Source of the DNA: Microbispora siamensis
Lineage (GTDB): Bacteria; Actinomycetota; Actinomycetes; Streptosporangiales; Streptosporangiaceae
Reading direction: 5' to 3'
NCBI RefSeq assembly: GCF_016863095.1
Contig: NZ_BOOF01000012.1
Span: 124,001 to 188,000 of the forward strand
DNA: 64,000 nucleotides
Shown here: one piece after another, positions 56,931-64,000 of the stretch
Layout: each line of letters begins with the position of its first letter
Position numbering within the stretch: position 1 is the first letter of the stretch
The notes under the pieces: model-generated
Told to the model about the DNA's origin: nothing
Seen by the model: only the letters and a program-made list of their open reading frames with translations
The model's database searches: none
Program-made: the position numbers and the translations under genes

Positions 56931-58931
56931 TCAGCGTCCCCCCGCCGGGGCGGCCGTGGCGGCGGCGCGTCGCCAGGCGGTACCGCGCAGGAGGCGCAGG
57001 CCGTTGAGGCCCACGATGACGGTGGAGCCTTCGTGCCCGGCGACGCCGAGCGGCAGTGGCAGGTCGCCGAGCAGGTCCCAGGCCGCCAGTACGGCGATGA
57101 ACGTGGCGGCGATGGCGAGGTTGGCGATGACCAGGCGGCGGGCGCGGCGGGCCAGGGCGATCACCGCGGGGATGGTGGCCAGCTCGTCGCGGGTGATGAC
57201 GGCGTCGGCGGCTTCCAGGGTCAGGTCGGCGCCGGTGTGGCCCATCGCGATGCCGGTGTGTGCGGTGGCCAGGGCGGGGGCGTCGTTGACGCCGTCGCCG
57301 ACAAGCGCCACCCGTGTCCCTTGCTGTTGCAGGTCGCGTACGGCGTCGACCTTGTGGTCGGGCAGCAGGCCGGCGCGGACGTCGGTGATGCCGGTCTGTG
57401 CGGCCAGGTGGGCGGCGGCGCGGGGGTTGTCCCCGGTCAGCAGCACCGGCGGCGCCGGGATGAGGGCGCGAAGGCGGGCCACGGCGTCGGGTGCGCCGGG
57501 CCGGATGCGGTCGGCCAGGGCCAGCACTGCGGCCGGGCGGCCGTCCAGCAGCATCACCACGGCGGTGTGCCCGCCGTCTTCGAGCTCGGCCGCCAGGGCG
57601 CGGGCCGGGCCGGCCTCGGCGTCCCCCTCGGGGAGCAGGTGCGCGGGGCTGCCGATCTCGACCAGGTGACCGGCGACGTGGGCGCGCACGCCCCGTCCGG
57701 GCACCGCGGTGAAGCCGGTGGCCGGGGGCAGGCGCAGCCCTTTGCCGCGGGCGGCGGCGGTGACGGCCCGGCCGAGCGGGTGTTCCGAGCCGTCCTCGGC
57801 GGCGGCCGCGAGCGTGAGCAGTTCGTCCTCGCTGAGGCCGCTGCCGGGCAGGGCGCGGATGTGGGTCAGGTGCGGGCGCCCCTCGGTGAGCGTGCCGGTC
57901 TTGTCGAAGGCCACCTGGGTGACGTCGGCGAGCTGTTCCATCACCACCGCCGATTTGACCAGCACACCGTGGCGGCCGGCGGTGGCGATGGCGGCCAGCA
58001 GCGGCGGCATGGTGGCCAGCACCACCGCGCACGGCGAGGCGACGATCATGAACGTCATCGCGCGGAGCAGACTGCCCTGCAGGTCCTGACCCAGCGCGAG
58101 GGGGATCGCGAACAGCGCGAGGGTGGCGGCGACCATGACCACCGAGTAGCGCTGCTCGACCTTCTCGATGAACAGTTGCGTGCGGGCCTTGGTGGCGCTG
58201 GCCTGCTCGACCATGGCCACGATCCGGGCGATCACCGTCTCGCCGGCCGGGCGGCCCACCCGCACCCGCAGCATCCCGGCGCCGTTGACGGTGCCGGCGA
58301 ACACCTCGTCGCCGGTCTGCTTGTCCACCGGGATGCTCTCGCCGGTGATGGTCGCCTGGTCGACGTCGCCGGCCCCGTCGACCACCAGACCGTCGGCGCC
58401 GATGCGCTCCCCGGGCCGGACCACGATGACGTCGCCGACGGCCAGATCGGCGGTCTCGACGACCTCCTCCTGTCCCGCCGGATCCAGCCGGTTGGCCTTG
58501 TCGGGGGCGAGGGTCAGCAGGGTGCGTACCGAGTCGGCGGTGCGCTTGGTCGCCACGGCCTCCAGCGCACCGGAGGTGGCGAAGATGACGATCAGCAGCG
58601 CGCCGTCGAAGACCTGTCCGATCGCGGCGGCGCCGATCGCCGCGGCGACCATCAGCAGGTCGACATCCAGCGTCCGCTCACGCAACGCCCGCAGCCCGGC
58701 CAGGCCCGGCTCCCACCCACCGGCGGCATAGCAGGCCAGATACAGTCCCCACCACAGCCAGGAGGGCGCCCCGGCCAGCTGGCAGACGCCGCCGGCGGCG
58801 AACAGAACGGTCGCCGCGATGGCCCAGCGCACCTCGGGCAGTGATCCGGCCCCGGACTGCCACCAGCCCCTTGGGCGGCCGGGTGCGGCGTCGGCCCGGG
58901 GAGCGGGGCGCGTGGTCAGGTCTGTCGTCAC
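56931..58931 (-). CDS. P1B-type heavy-metal ATPase (P1B-4-like)
   Basis: 666 residues from GTG 58931. Core motifs complete: TGES in the actuator, SPC in VASPCAVVLATMP (metal-binding helix), DKTGT phosphorylation site, HP in SEHPLG, GDGVND. The last helix pair has HEGSTVIVGLNGLRLL. SPC plus HEG(S/G)T defines the P1B-4 group, which exports cobalt, iron or related divalent ions. No N-terminal metal-binding HMA domain. Divergent from an ArsR/SmtB repressor that would sense the metal. Confidence 0.93.
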   Translation of the reverse strand: MTTDLTTRPAPRADAAPGRPRGWWQSGAGSLPEVRWAIAATVLFAAGGVCQLAGAPSWLWWGLYLACYAAGGWEPGLAGLRALRERTLDVDLLMVAAAIGAAAIGQVFDGALLIVIFATSGALEAVATKRTADSVRTLLTLAPDKANRLDPAGQEEVVETADLAVGDVIVVRPGERIGADGLVVDGAGDVDQATITGESIPVDKQTGDEVFAGTVNGAGMLRVRVGRPAGETVIARIVAMVEQASATKARTQLFIEKVEQRYSVVMVAATLALFAIPLALGQDLQGSLLRAMTFMIVASPCAVVLATMPPLLAAIATAGRHGVLVKSAVVMEQLADVTQVAFDKTGTLTEGRPHLTHIRALPGSGLSEDELLTLAAAAEDGSEHPLGRAVTAAARGKGLRLPPATGFTAVPGRGVRAHVAGHLVEIGSPAHLLPEGDAEAGPARALAAELEDGGHTAVVMLLDGRPAAVLALADRIRPGAPDAVARLRALIPAPPVLLTGDNPRAAAHLAAQTGITDVRAGLLPDHKVDAVRDLQQQGTRVALVGDGVNDAPALATAHTGIAMGHTGADLTLEAADAVITRDELATIPAVIALARRARRLVIANLAIAATFIAVLAAWDLLGDLPLPLGVAGHEGSTVIVGLNGLRLLRGTAWRRAAATAAPAGGR

Positions 58932-58941
58932 CCTTCCAGCT

Positions 58942-58981
58942 TATATGCGCAGTCATGCAGGTACGCAAATAGCAGGGTTCG
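58942..58981. promoter_or_regulatory. ArsR/SmtB operator candidate
   Basis: TATATGCG (58942-58949) and CGCAAATA (58974-58981) match at 7 of 8 pairs as inverted arms in the 66-base divergent region. AT-rich dyads of this kind are bound by ArsR/SmtB repressors. The wide spacing makes the assignment less certain. Confidence 0.45.
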
Positions 58982-58997
58982 GGGCTATGCTGGCGGC

Positions 58998-59381
58998 ATG
59001 CACACCTCGCTGCCCGACTTCGAGATGCCGAACGAGGAACAGGTGCACCTGGCCGCCGAGTCGTTCCGGCTGCTGTCCGATCCCACGCGCATCAAGATCT
59101 TGTGGGCGCTGCTGCAGGGCGAGTCGTCGGTGGCGTGCCTGGCCGAACTCGCCGGCGCCGCCCCGACCGCGGTCAGCCAGCACCTGGCCAAGCTGCGCCT
59201 GGCCGGACTGGTCAAAGGCCGGCGCGAGGGAACCTTCGTCTACTACAGCGCCGCCGACGAGCACGTGCGCCGCCTGCTGGCCGAAGGCCTGTTCCACGCC
59301 GACCACATCGACCGCGGCGAAGACCACGACCACGAGCCGTCGTCCGCCACTGCGGCACGGCCTGCCCGCGCCGCCTCCTGA
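58998..59381 (+). CDS. ArsR/SmtB-family metal-sensing repressor
   Basis: 127 residues from ATG 58998. Winged helix: LLSDPTRIKILWALLQGESSVACLAELAGAAPTAVSQHLAKLRLAGLVKGRREGTFVYYSA. The C-terminal helix and tail DEHVRRLLAEGLFHADHIDRGEDHDHE is His/Asp-rich and resembles the metal site of NmtR/KmtR-like nickel/cobalt sensors. Controls the divergent P1B ATPase by inference. Confidence 0.93.
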   Translation: MHTSLPDFEMPNEEQVHLAAESFRLLSDPTRIKILWALLQGESSVACLAELAGAAPTAVSQHLAKLRLAGLVKGRREGTFVYYSAADEHVRRLLAEGLFHADHIDRGEDHDHEPSSATAARPARAAS

Positions 59382-59491
59382 CACACCCGCCGCCGAAACC
59401 GCTCCTCCCGGTCAGCGGACCAGGGCCTCGGACGAGGCATAGGGCGTAGTGCCAGGGGCCGCCGACCGGAAGCCCCGACCGGTGGCTGGAG

Positions 59492-59809
59492 TCAGACCGA
59501 GAAGGGCGTGACGGCCGTGACGGCGGTCACCGGGATCGGCCCGTAGATGTGGGGGAACGCCTCGTCCGCCCCCTCGGGCACCTCCAGTCTGACCGGGCAG
59601 CCGAGCCGCTCCTCGTCGATCTGCAGCAACACCAGGGGCTCGGTGACGTGTCCGTAGTAGCGGCCCGCCACGCCGCGCGCCTGGGCCGGGTTCGCCGATG
59701 CGTGGATGTAGCCCTCCTCCTCCAGGGTCCGGCCGAGGGTCGAGACGCGGTACTCGCCCGCCATGACGGCCGCGTCCCAGTCGGCGGCCAGCGCGAGATG
59801 GAAGATCAT
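59492..59809 (-). CDS. DUF952 family protein
   Basis: 105 residues. MIFHLALAADWDAAVMAGEYRVSTLGRTLEEEGYIHASANPAQ is the family start and the mid-part FPHIYGPIPVTAVTAV the end. The family is small and cytoplasmic, with unknown chemistry (an ADP-ribosyl-binding-like fold has been proposed). Starts inside the stop of the TetR gene, so they are co-translated. Confidence 0.88.
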   Translation of the reverse strand: MIFHLALAADWDAAVMAGEYRVSTLGRTLEEEGYIHASANPAQARGVAGRYYGHVTEPLVLLQIDEERLGCPVRLEVPEGADEAFPHIYGPIPVTAVTAVTPFSV

Positions 59810-60474
59810 GGGCCGACCCTAGCGGGAGGTCCGAGCGCGGCCAGCGCGCGGGCCACCGCCTCCCGGGCCCGCTGCCTGCCGTCGGGGCGGGCCTCGACGA
59901 CCTCTTCCACCCACAGTCCCGACAGCAGGCCGGCGACCAGGCGGACCTCCCCCGGCCCGCAGGGGTAGCCCGCGCCGTCCAGCACCGCGGCGACGATGCC
60001 GTCGCAGCCGTCGGTCCAGGCGCGGGCGATCGCCTGCAGCGCCGGGTCGCGGCCCGCCTGCAGGTACAGCTCCCACAGGCCGAGCTGGCGCAGCCGGTCC
60101 GAGGCGTACACGCCGGTGAGCGTCTCGGCGACCGCCGGCGGCGTACGGCCCGCGAGGTCGTCCACCGCCGCCCGCATGCGGGCGAGTTCGCGCTCGACGA
60201 GCAGGGCGAACGCCTCGGCCAGCAGCTGGTCGCGGCTGGTGAAGTAGTAGGAGGTGGCGGCGAGAGGCAGACCCGCCCGGCGGGCGACGGCGCGGTGTGT
60301 CACGGCGGCGAAGCCGCCGCCGCCCAGCAGGTCGACGGCCGCGTCCAGCAGCGCCTCCCTGCGGCGTACGGCTCGCTCCTGCGGGCGCCGCGGCTGGGGT
60401 GAGGCGGCCCGCACGGCGACCCCGCGTGCGGGGGCCGCCGCCGGGACGGGCGCGGGCAGGTCCTGATCGGGCAC
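59806..60474 (-). CDS. TetR-family regulator
   Basis: 222 residues from GTG 60474, chosen because GAGGAT lies just upstream; a longer TTG form (60552) would add a low-complexity tail. HTH: RRREALLDAAVDLLGGGGFAAVTHRAVARRAGLPLAATSYYFTSRDQLLAEAF. The C-terminal part has LRQLGLWELYLQAGRDPALQAIARAW. Overlaps the DUF952 gene by 4 bases. Confidence 0.88.
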   Translation of the reverse strand: MPDQDLPAPVPAAAPARGVAVRAASPQPRRPQERAVRRREALLDAAVDLLGGGGFAAVTHRAVARRAGLPLAATSYYFTSRDQLLAEAFALLVERELARMRAAVDDLAGRTPPAVAETLTGVYASDRLRQLGLWELYLQAGRDPALQAIARAWTDGCDGIVAAVLDGAGYPCGPGEVRLVAGLLSGLWVEEVVEARPDGRQRAREAVARALAALGPPARVGP

Positions 60475-60586
60475 GCCGTGATCCTCCCCTGGATCGTCGG
60501 GCTCCGCCGTCGGCCGCGGAGCCGTCCGGATCACTGATGAGTCGTCTGACAAATCATGCCCTGCGGTGGCCGGCCCAGGCGCCGCC

Positions 60587-60985
60587 TCACCGTGAGCCGA
60601 GCGCGTGCCCGGTCGTCGCGTCGACGTGGTCGGGGACCTCGGCGTGGCGGTCGCCGACCGTCGATGTCCCGGTGGGCTCGAACATGAGGATCGCGGCTCC
60701 GGTGGGAGCGGACGGCTTGTGCTGCGTACCGCGGGGGACGGTGAACACCGCGCCCCGGGGGAGCCGGACCGTGCGCTCCCCGCCGGGCTCGCGCAAGGAG
60801 ATGCGCAGCTCCCCGTCGAGCACCAGGAAGAACTCGTCGGTGTCGTCGTGGACGTGCCAGATGTGCTCGCCCTCGACCTTGGCGACGCGTACGTCGTAGT
60901 CGTTGACGCGGGTGACGATGCGCGGGCTCCACAGGGCGTCGAAGGAGGCCAGGGCCTCGCCGAGGGCGATGGGTTCGTTGCTCAC
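60587..60985 (-). CDS. Cupin-domain protein
   Basis: 132 residues from GTG 60985. Double-stranded beta-helix with metal ligands HIWHVHDDTDEFFLVLDGEL (HxH...E) and late PRGTQHKPSAP (the second His). Small sugar- or acid-handling enzyme or sensor. Divergent from a GlxA-like regulator. Confidence 0.9.
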   Translation of the reverse strand: MSNEPIALGEALASFDALWSPRIVTRVNDYDVRVAKVEGEHIWHVHDDTDEFFLVLDGELRISLREPGGERTVRLPRGAVFTVPRGTQHKPSAPTGAAILMFEPTGTSTVGDRHAEVPDHVDATTGHALGSR

Positions 60986-61021
60986 GAGGCAATCCTGGCC
61001 GGTCGGGAACGATCGGCGTGA

Positions 61022-61037
61022 GTGCTAGGAATAGCAC
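61022..61037. promoter_or_regulatory. Palindrome enclosing the ribosome site of the GlxA-like gene
   Basis: GTGCTA (61022-61027) and TAGCAC (61032-61037) are exact complements around GGAA, right against ATG 61038. The AGGA-type ribosome site lies in the loop, so this may be an mRNA hairpin as well as a DNA operator. Confidence 0.6.
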
Positions 61038-62033
61038 ATGGCGCAAGGATCCTCGCACGTCGCCCGTACGGCGGGCCTGCACCGGGTCGTCGTGATCGTC
61101 GACGCGAACTCCAACCCCTTCGAGCTGGGCTGCGCGACCGAGATCTTCGGGCTGCGCCGGCCCGAGCTGGGGCGTGATCTCTACGACTTCCGCCTGTGCT
61201 CCCCCGAACCGCGCACGCCGATGCGGGACGGGTTCTTCACGCTCGGGGGTGTCGCGGGCCTGGAGGCGGCCGAATCGGCGGACACGTTGATCGTCCCCAA
61301 CCGTCCCGACGTCGAGGTGCCCCGCCGCCCCGCCGTGCTCGATGCCGTCCGGCGGGCGCATGCGCGCGGTGCCCGCCTGGTCGGCTTCTGCAGCGGCGCG
61401 TTCACCCTGGCCGAGGCCGGGGTTCTCGACGGGCGCCGGGCCACCGCCCACTGGCAGTGGGCCGATTCCTTCCGGGCCCGCTTCCCTTCCGTCCGCCTTG
61501 AGACGGACGTGTTGTTCGTGGACGACGGTGACATCCTCACCTCCGCGGGGAGCGCCGCCGCGCTCGATCTCGGCCTGTACATCGTCCGCCGCGACCACGG
61601 CACGGAGGTCGCCAACTCCGTGAGCCGGCGGCTCGTCTTCGCGGCGCACCGCGACGGCGGGCAGCGGCAGTTCGTGGAGCGGCCTGTGCCCGATGTGCCG
61701 GACGAGTCCCTGGCGCCCGTCCTCGCCTGGGCGCAGGAGCGGCTGGACGCGCCGCTCACGGTGTCCGACCTCGCGGCGCGCGCCTCGGTCAGTCCGGCGA
61801 CGCTGCATCGCCGCTTCCGTGCGCAGCTGGGCACCACGCCGCTGGCGTGGCTCACAGGGGAACGGCTCGCCTTGGCGTGCCGGCTGATCGAGCGGGGCGA
61901 GTCGCGCTTCGAGATGGTCGCGCGGCACAGCGGGCTGGGCACCGCCGCCAACCTGCGGGCGCTGATGCGTCGCAGGATCGGGCTCACTCCGATGGAGTAC
62001 CGGCATCGATTCGGCCCGGGCACGGCCTCCTGA
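61038..62033 (+). CDS. GlxA-like AraC-family regulator with DJ-1/PfpI domain
   Basis: 331 residues. Residues about 15-190 are a DJ-1/PfpI-like domain (VVVIVDANSNPFELGCATEIFGL, ARLVGFCSGAFTLAEAGVLDG with the usual Cys in FCSGAF). Residues about 225-325 are an AraC-type double HTH (LTVSDLAARASVSPATLHRRFRAQLGTTPLAWLTGERLALACRLIERG). Family members often control catabolic or stress genes; the cupin gene is the natural target. Confidence 0.93.
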   Translation: MAQGSSHVARTAGLHRVVVIVDANSNPFELGCATEIFGLRRPELGRDLYDFRLCSPEPRTPMRDGFFTLGGVAGLEAAESADTLIVPNRPDVEVPRRPAVLDAVRRAHARGARLVGFCSGAFTLAEAGVLDGRRATAHWQWADSFRARFPSVRLETDVLFVDDGDILTSAGSAAALDLGLYIVRRDHGTEVANSVSRRLVFAAHRDGGQRQFVERPVPDVPDESLAPVLAWAQERLDAPLTVSDLAARASVSPATLHRRFRAQLGTTPLAWLTGERLALACRLIERGESRFEMVARHSGLGTAANLRALMRRRIGLTPMEYRHRFGPGTAS

Positions 62034-62068
62034 GGGCGGCGCCCGGTCGAACGATCGGGGGCGACCGA

Positions 62069-62392
62069 TCAGTGCGCGCCGGAGAGGTTGAGCACCGCGA
62101 CCCCGGCGATGATCAGCGCGATGCCGGCGGCCTTGACGAGGTTCATGTGCTCCCCGAGGAAAAACGCGCCGATCAGCGCGATCGCGGCGGTCCCGGTGCC
62201 CGCCCACACCGCGTATGCGATGCCGACGGGCATGCGGAGCTTCAGCGCCCAGGCCAGCAGGATGAACGAGGCGATGTACCCGGCGGCGACCACGATGGTC
62301 CAGCCCCAGCGGGTCAGGCCGTCGCTGAGTTTGAGCGCGGAGGTGGCCAGGACCTCCGAAGCGATCGCGGCGACGAGCAGGAGCCAGGCCAT
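62069..62392 (-). CDS. Small multidrug resistance (SMR) efflux protein
   Basis: 107 residues with four helices, the EmrE/QacE/SugE family size. The essential Glu is in LLLVAAIASEVLATSALKLSDG (residue about 13). Also WGWTIVVAAGYIASFILLAWALK and IPVGIAYAVWAGTGTAAIALIGAFFLGE-like segments (LRMPVGIAYAVWAG here). Exports cationic compounds or guanidinium in exchange for protons as a dimer. Confidence 0.92.
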   Translation of the reverse strand: MAWLLLVAAIASEVLATSALKLSDGLTRWGWTIVVAAGYIASFILLAWALKLRMPVGIAYAVWAGTGTAAIALIGAFFLGEHMNLVKAAGIALIIAGVAVLNLSGAH

Positions 62393-62405
62393 GAGAACCT
62401 CTTCG

Positions 62406-62435
62406 GTAAAAACTGTACGCTTGTCCCAATTTTAC
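62406..62435. promoter_or_regulatory. AT-rich inverted repeat upstream of the SMR gene
   Basis: GTAAAA (62406-62411) and TTTTAC (62430-62435) are exact complements with 18 bases between, 13 bases before the SMR start. Inside is TGTAC-GCTT-GTCCC, close to a TetR-like half-site pair. Likely operator region; the regulator may be elsewhere. Confidence 0.45.
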
Positions 62436-62524
62436 GCGGCACGGCTCCGCAAAGCCATGGGCGGGACGACCAGGTGCTCCAGGTGTGTGAACCGATCGTG
62501 CGCCGACGGCGCGAGCGGCGCGGG

Positions 62525-62950
62525 TCAGCGGATGACGGCGCGGGCGAGCAGGCGCCGCAGGACGTCCTGCTCCTCGGAGGCCAGGGGGGCCAGCGGGGAG
62601 TCCTCGGAGAGCAGGCCGAGGAGGCGTTCACGGAGCTCGGCGCCCGCGGGGGTGAGGACGAGCTGCTTGGCGCGGCGGTTGCCGGGGTGCGGGTGGCGTT
62701 CGAGATAGCCCTGCTCTTCGAGGCGGTCGGCGACGAAGGTGGCGTTGGAGGGCTCGCAGCTCATCCGCTCGGCGAGCTCGCGCAGGGTCATGGGGCGGGT
62801 CAGCTCACGCAACGCGGCACCCTGCGAGGCGGTCAGGCCGAGGGTGGCCGCGCGAACCCGCAGGTGGGCCTCGATCTGCTTGGCGAGACCGTTGATCAGC
62901 CCGCACAGCTCTCGATCGGTCTGGGCTCGGGTCTCGCGCTCGGTGGTCAC
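62525..62950 (-). CDS. MarR-family regulator
   Basis: 141 residues. HTH: MTLRELAERMSCEPSNATFVADRLEEQGYLERHPHPGNRRAKQLVLTPAGA, where NRRAKQL is the wing. Long helices at both ends for dimer contact. Divergent from a metallo-hydrolase gene with an operator-like dyad between them. Confidence 0.93.
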   Translation of the reverse strand: MTTERETRAQTDRELCGLINGLAKQIEAHLRVRAATLGLTASQGAALRELTRPMTLRELAERMSCEPSNATFVADRLEEQGYLERHPHPGNRRAKQLVLTPAGAELRERLLGLLSEDSPLAPLASEEQDVLRRLLARAVIR

Positions 62951-62965
62951 GGCAGGAGTCTACTG

Positions 62966-63001
62966 CAACTCGAATGATTGCAATTAGAATAGTTTGAGTT
63001 G
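62966..63001. promoter_or_regulatory. MarR operator candidate
   Basis: CAACTC (62966-62971) and GAGTTG (62996-63001) are exact complements. The AT-rich middle holds an 8-base palindrome ATTGCAAT (62977-62984). Lies 16 bases upstream of the MarR start. Confidence 0.55.
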
Positions 63002-63058
63002 TAGCTTTTGCTTCGCGTCGCCGCCCGGCGGCGATCCATCGAGCGCAAGGCAGGGTCC

Positions 63059-63952
63059 ATGACCACGACCACCGTTTTCGACCGGGCGCGGCTGAGCAGC
63101 GCGCCGCGCATCCGTACGCTCCGCCTGGGCGAGCTGACGATCAGCTACGTCCCCGACGGGCTGGTCCGGCTCAAGCCGCGCGGCTGGCTGCCCGCCGCCA
63201 CCGCCGCCGACTGGGCGGCCGACCGCGACCACCTCGACGACGGCGGCTTCCTGGTGGCGGGCATCGGCGCGCTGATGGTCGAGCGAGGCGAGCACGCGCT
63301 GCTCATCGACACCGGATTCGGGCCGGAGTCCCACCCCGATGACCCGGCCAACCCGTTCCTGGGCGAACTGTACGGCGGGCGGCTGCTGGACAGCCTGCGG
63401 CGGCTGGGCCGGGAGCCGCGTCAGATCGACGCCGTCGCCATCACCCACCTGCACACCGACCACCTGGGCTGGGCCTGGAGCGCCGCGCCCGGCACCGGCA
63501 CACCGCCCTTCGCGCACGCCACCCACTTCGTCGCGGCGCCCGAGTGGGAACGGCGCGACCTCGCCGCCGAGGGCGGGGCGACCGAGGAACGCCTGGCCGT
63601 CTTCGCCTCCCGCGTTCACCCGGCCGCGGACGGCGAGGAGATCTTCCCCGGCGTCCGGGCCTCGTTCGCGGCGGGGCATACCGTCGGCCACACCACCTAC
63701 ACCATCACCGGCGGCGGCCGGCGGCTCATCGCGTTCGGCGACGCACTCCACTCCCCCGTCCAGGTGACCCACCCCGAATGGTCCTGCGGCATCGACCACG
63801 ACCCCGGCGAGTCCGCCGAGCATCGCCGCCGCCTGGTCGAGGAGCTGAGCCGCCCGGACACCGTCGGTTACGGCGGCCACTTCGCCGACGTGGTCTTCGG
63901 GCGCGCCGAGCGCCGCTCCGACGGCCGGTTCACCTGGATCCCCGTCGCCTGA
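63059..63952 (+). CDS. MBL-fold metallo-hydrolase
   Basis: 297 residues from ATG 63059 (a TTG at 63008 is less likely since it would overlap the operator region). Metallo-beta-lactamase fold: ALLIDTGFGPE, the zinc motif THLHTDHLGW (HxHxDH), FAAGHTVGHTTY (third His), and RLIAFGDALH (bridging Asp), with a terminal GYGGHFADV. Substrate unknown; resembles lactonase- or glyoxalase II-like members. Probably controlled by the divergent MarR. Confidence 0.92.
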   Translation: MTTTTVFDRARLSSAPRIRTLRLGELTISYVPDGLVRLKPRGWLPAATAADWAADRDHLDDGGFLVAGIGALMVERGEHALLIDTGFGPESHPDDPANPFLGELYGGRLLDSLRRLGREPRQIDAVAITHLHTDHLGWAWSAAPGTGTPPFAHATHFVAAPEWERRDLAAEGGATEERLAVFASRVHPAADGEEIFPGVRASFAAGHTVGHTTYTITGGGRRLIAFGDALHSPVQVTHPEWSCGIDHDPGESAEHRRRLVEELSRPDTVGYGGHFADVVFGRAERRSDGRFTWIPVA

Positions 63953-64000
63953 CCCGGTGGTGAACCGGCGCGTCGCCCGCTCCCGGCCGCCGAGCGGGCG

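Noticed and set aside
56817..58844. 675-codon plus-strand frame opposite the P1B ATPase
   Set aside because: Antisense reflection of a complete ATPase gene with all motifs; glycine/glutamine-rich nonsense.
1..64000. rRNA, tRNA, CRISPR arrays, complete insertion sequences, prophage genes
   Set aside because: None recognised on either strand by eye.

Overview
The window is high-GC DNA (roughly 70% G+C) with dense genes, frequent GTG starts, ATGA-type overlaps, several ECF sigma factors and many TetR, MarR, ROK and WYL regulators. This is the chromosome of a mycelial actinomycete. The gene style (MsiK-dependent sugar transporter without its own ATPase, F420-type nitroreductase domain, TipAS relic, HATPase anti-sigma factor) would fit Streptomycetales or Streptosporangiales; the genus cannot be fixed from the sequence alone. 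I saw no rRNA, tRNA, CRISPR array or intact insertion sequence. One tyrosine recombinase, one Tn3-family transposase relic, a TipAS relic and a broken acetyltransferase are the only traces of mobility or decay.

Layout. (1) 0.5-3.4 kb: two secreted pectin-degrading enzymes in tandem, a pectin methylesterase and a pectate lyase, each led by a near-identical signal peptide and ricin-type lectin module. (2) 3.5-8.2 kb: an ECF42-type sigma factor with its DGPF partner, a MerR regulator with a GyrI-like companion, a XerC/D-type recombinase and a membrane-anchored protein with two L7/L12-like repeats. (3) 8.4-17 kb: a sugar-use locus with a large secreted DUF4874/DUF4832 protein, two permeases, a binding lipoprotein, a GH36 alpha-galactosidase and a ROK regulator. 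(4) 17-27.6 kb: a stretch rich in two-domain fusion proteins (DUF2218-methyltransferase, HIT-phosphotransferase, kinase-SnoaL, ABM-truncated globin, nitroreductase-esterase), with an ArsR-like regulator, a LysR/MFS pair and a second esterase. (5) 28-38 kb: hydrolase, VOC protein, an ABC exporter with ECF sigma factor and zinc-finger anti-sigma factor, an ECF41 sigma factor with its carboxymuconolactone-decarboxylase-like and flavin-oxidoreductase partners, and a lipid kinase. (6) 38-48.7 kb: HATPase regulator, universal stress protein, an ABC-2 exporter, an AlkZ-like protein, aldo/keto reductase, VOC/WYL pair and a PLL-like lectin. (7) 48.8-64 kb: mostly regulator-plus-target pairs: TetR/ABC-F, two-component system, MarR/epimerase, AraC/VOC, ArsR/P1B-ATPase, TetR/DUF952, cupin/GlxA-like, SMR pump, MarR/metallo-hydrolase.

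The clearest new signals are regulatory. The ECF42 operon and a VOC gene 24 kb away share a promoter (TGTCGA-N16-CCGTC) followed by a conserved untranslated hairpin, which suggests a regulon within the window. The ArsR-like gene at 18.1 kb is preceded by two copies of one 24-bp palindrome. The WYL gene at 45.4 kb has a perfect 9-bp-arm palindrome just upstream of its start. A perfect Crp-type site lies upstream of the ECF sigma gene at 33.9 kb. Several other divergent pairs carry convincing operators. No single classical undescribed system stands out; the fusion-rich segment at 17-27.6 kb is the best candidate for unusual biochemistry.
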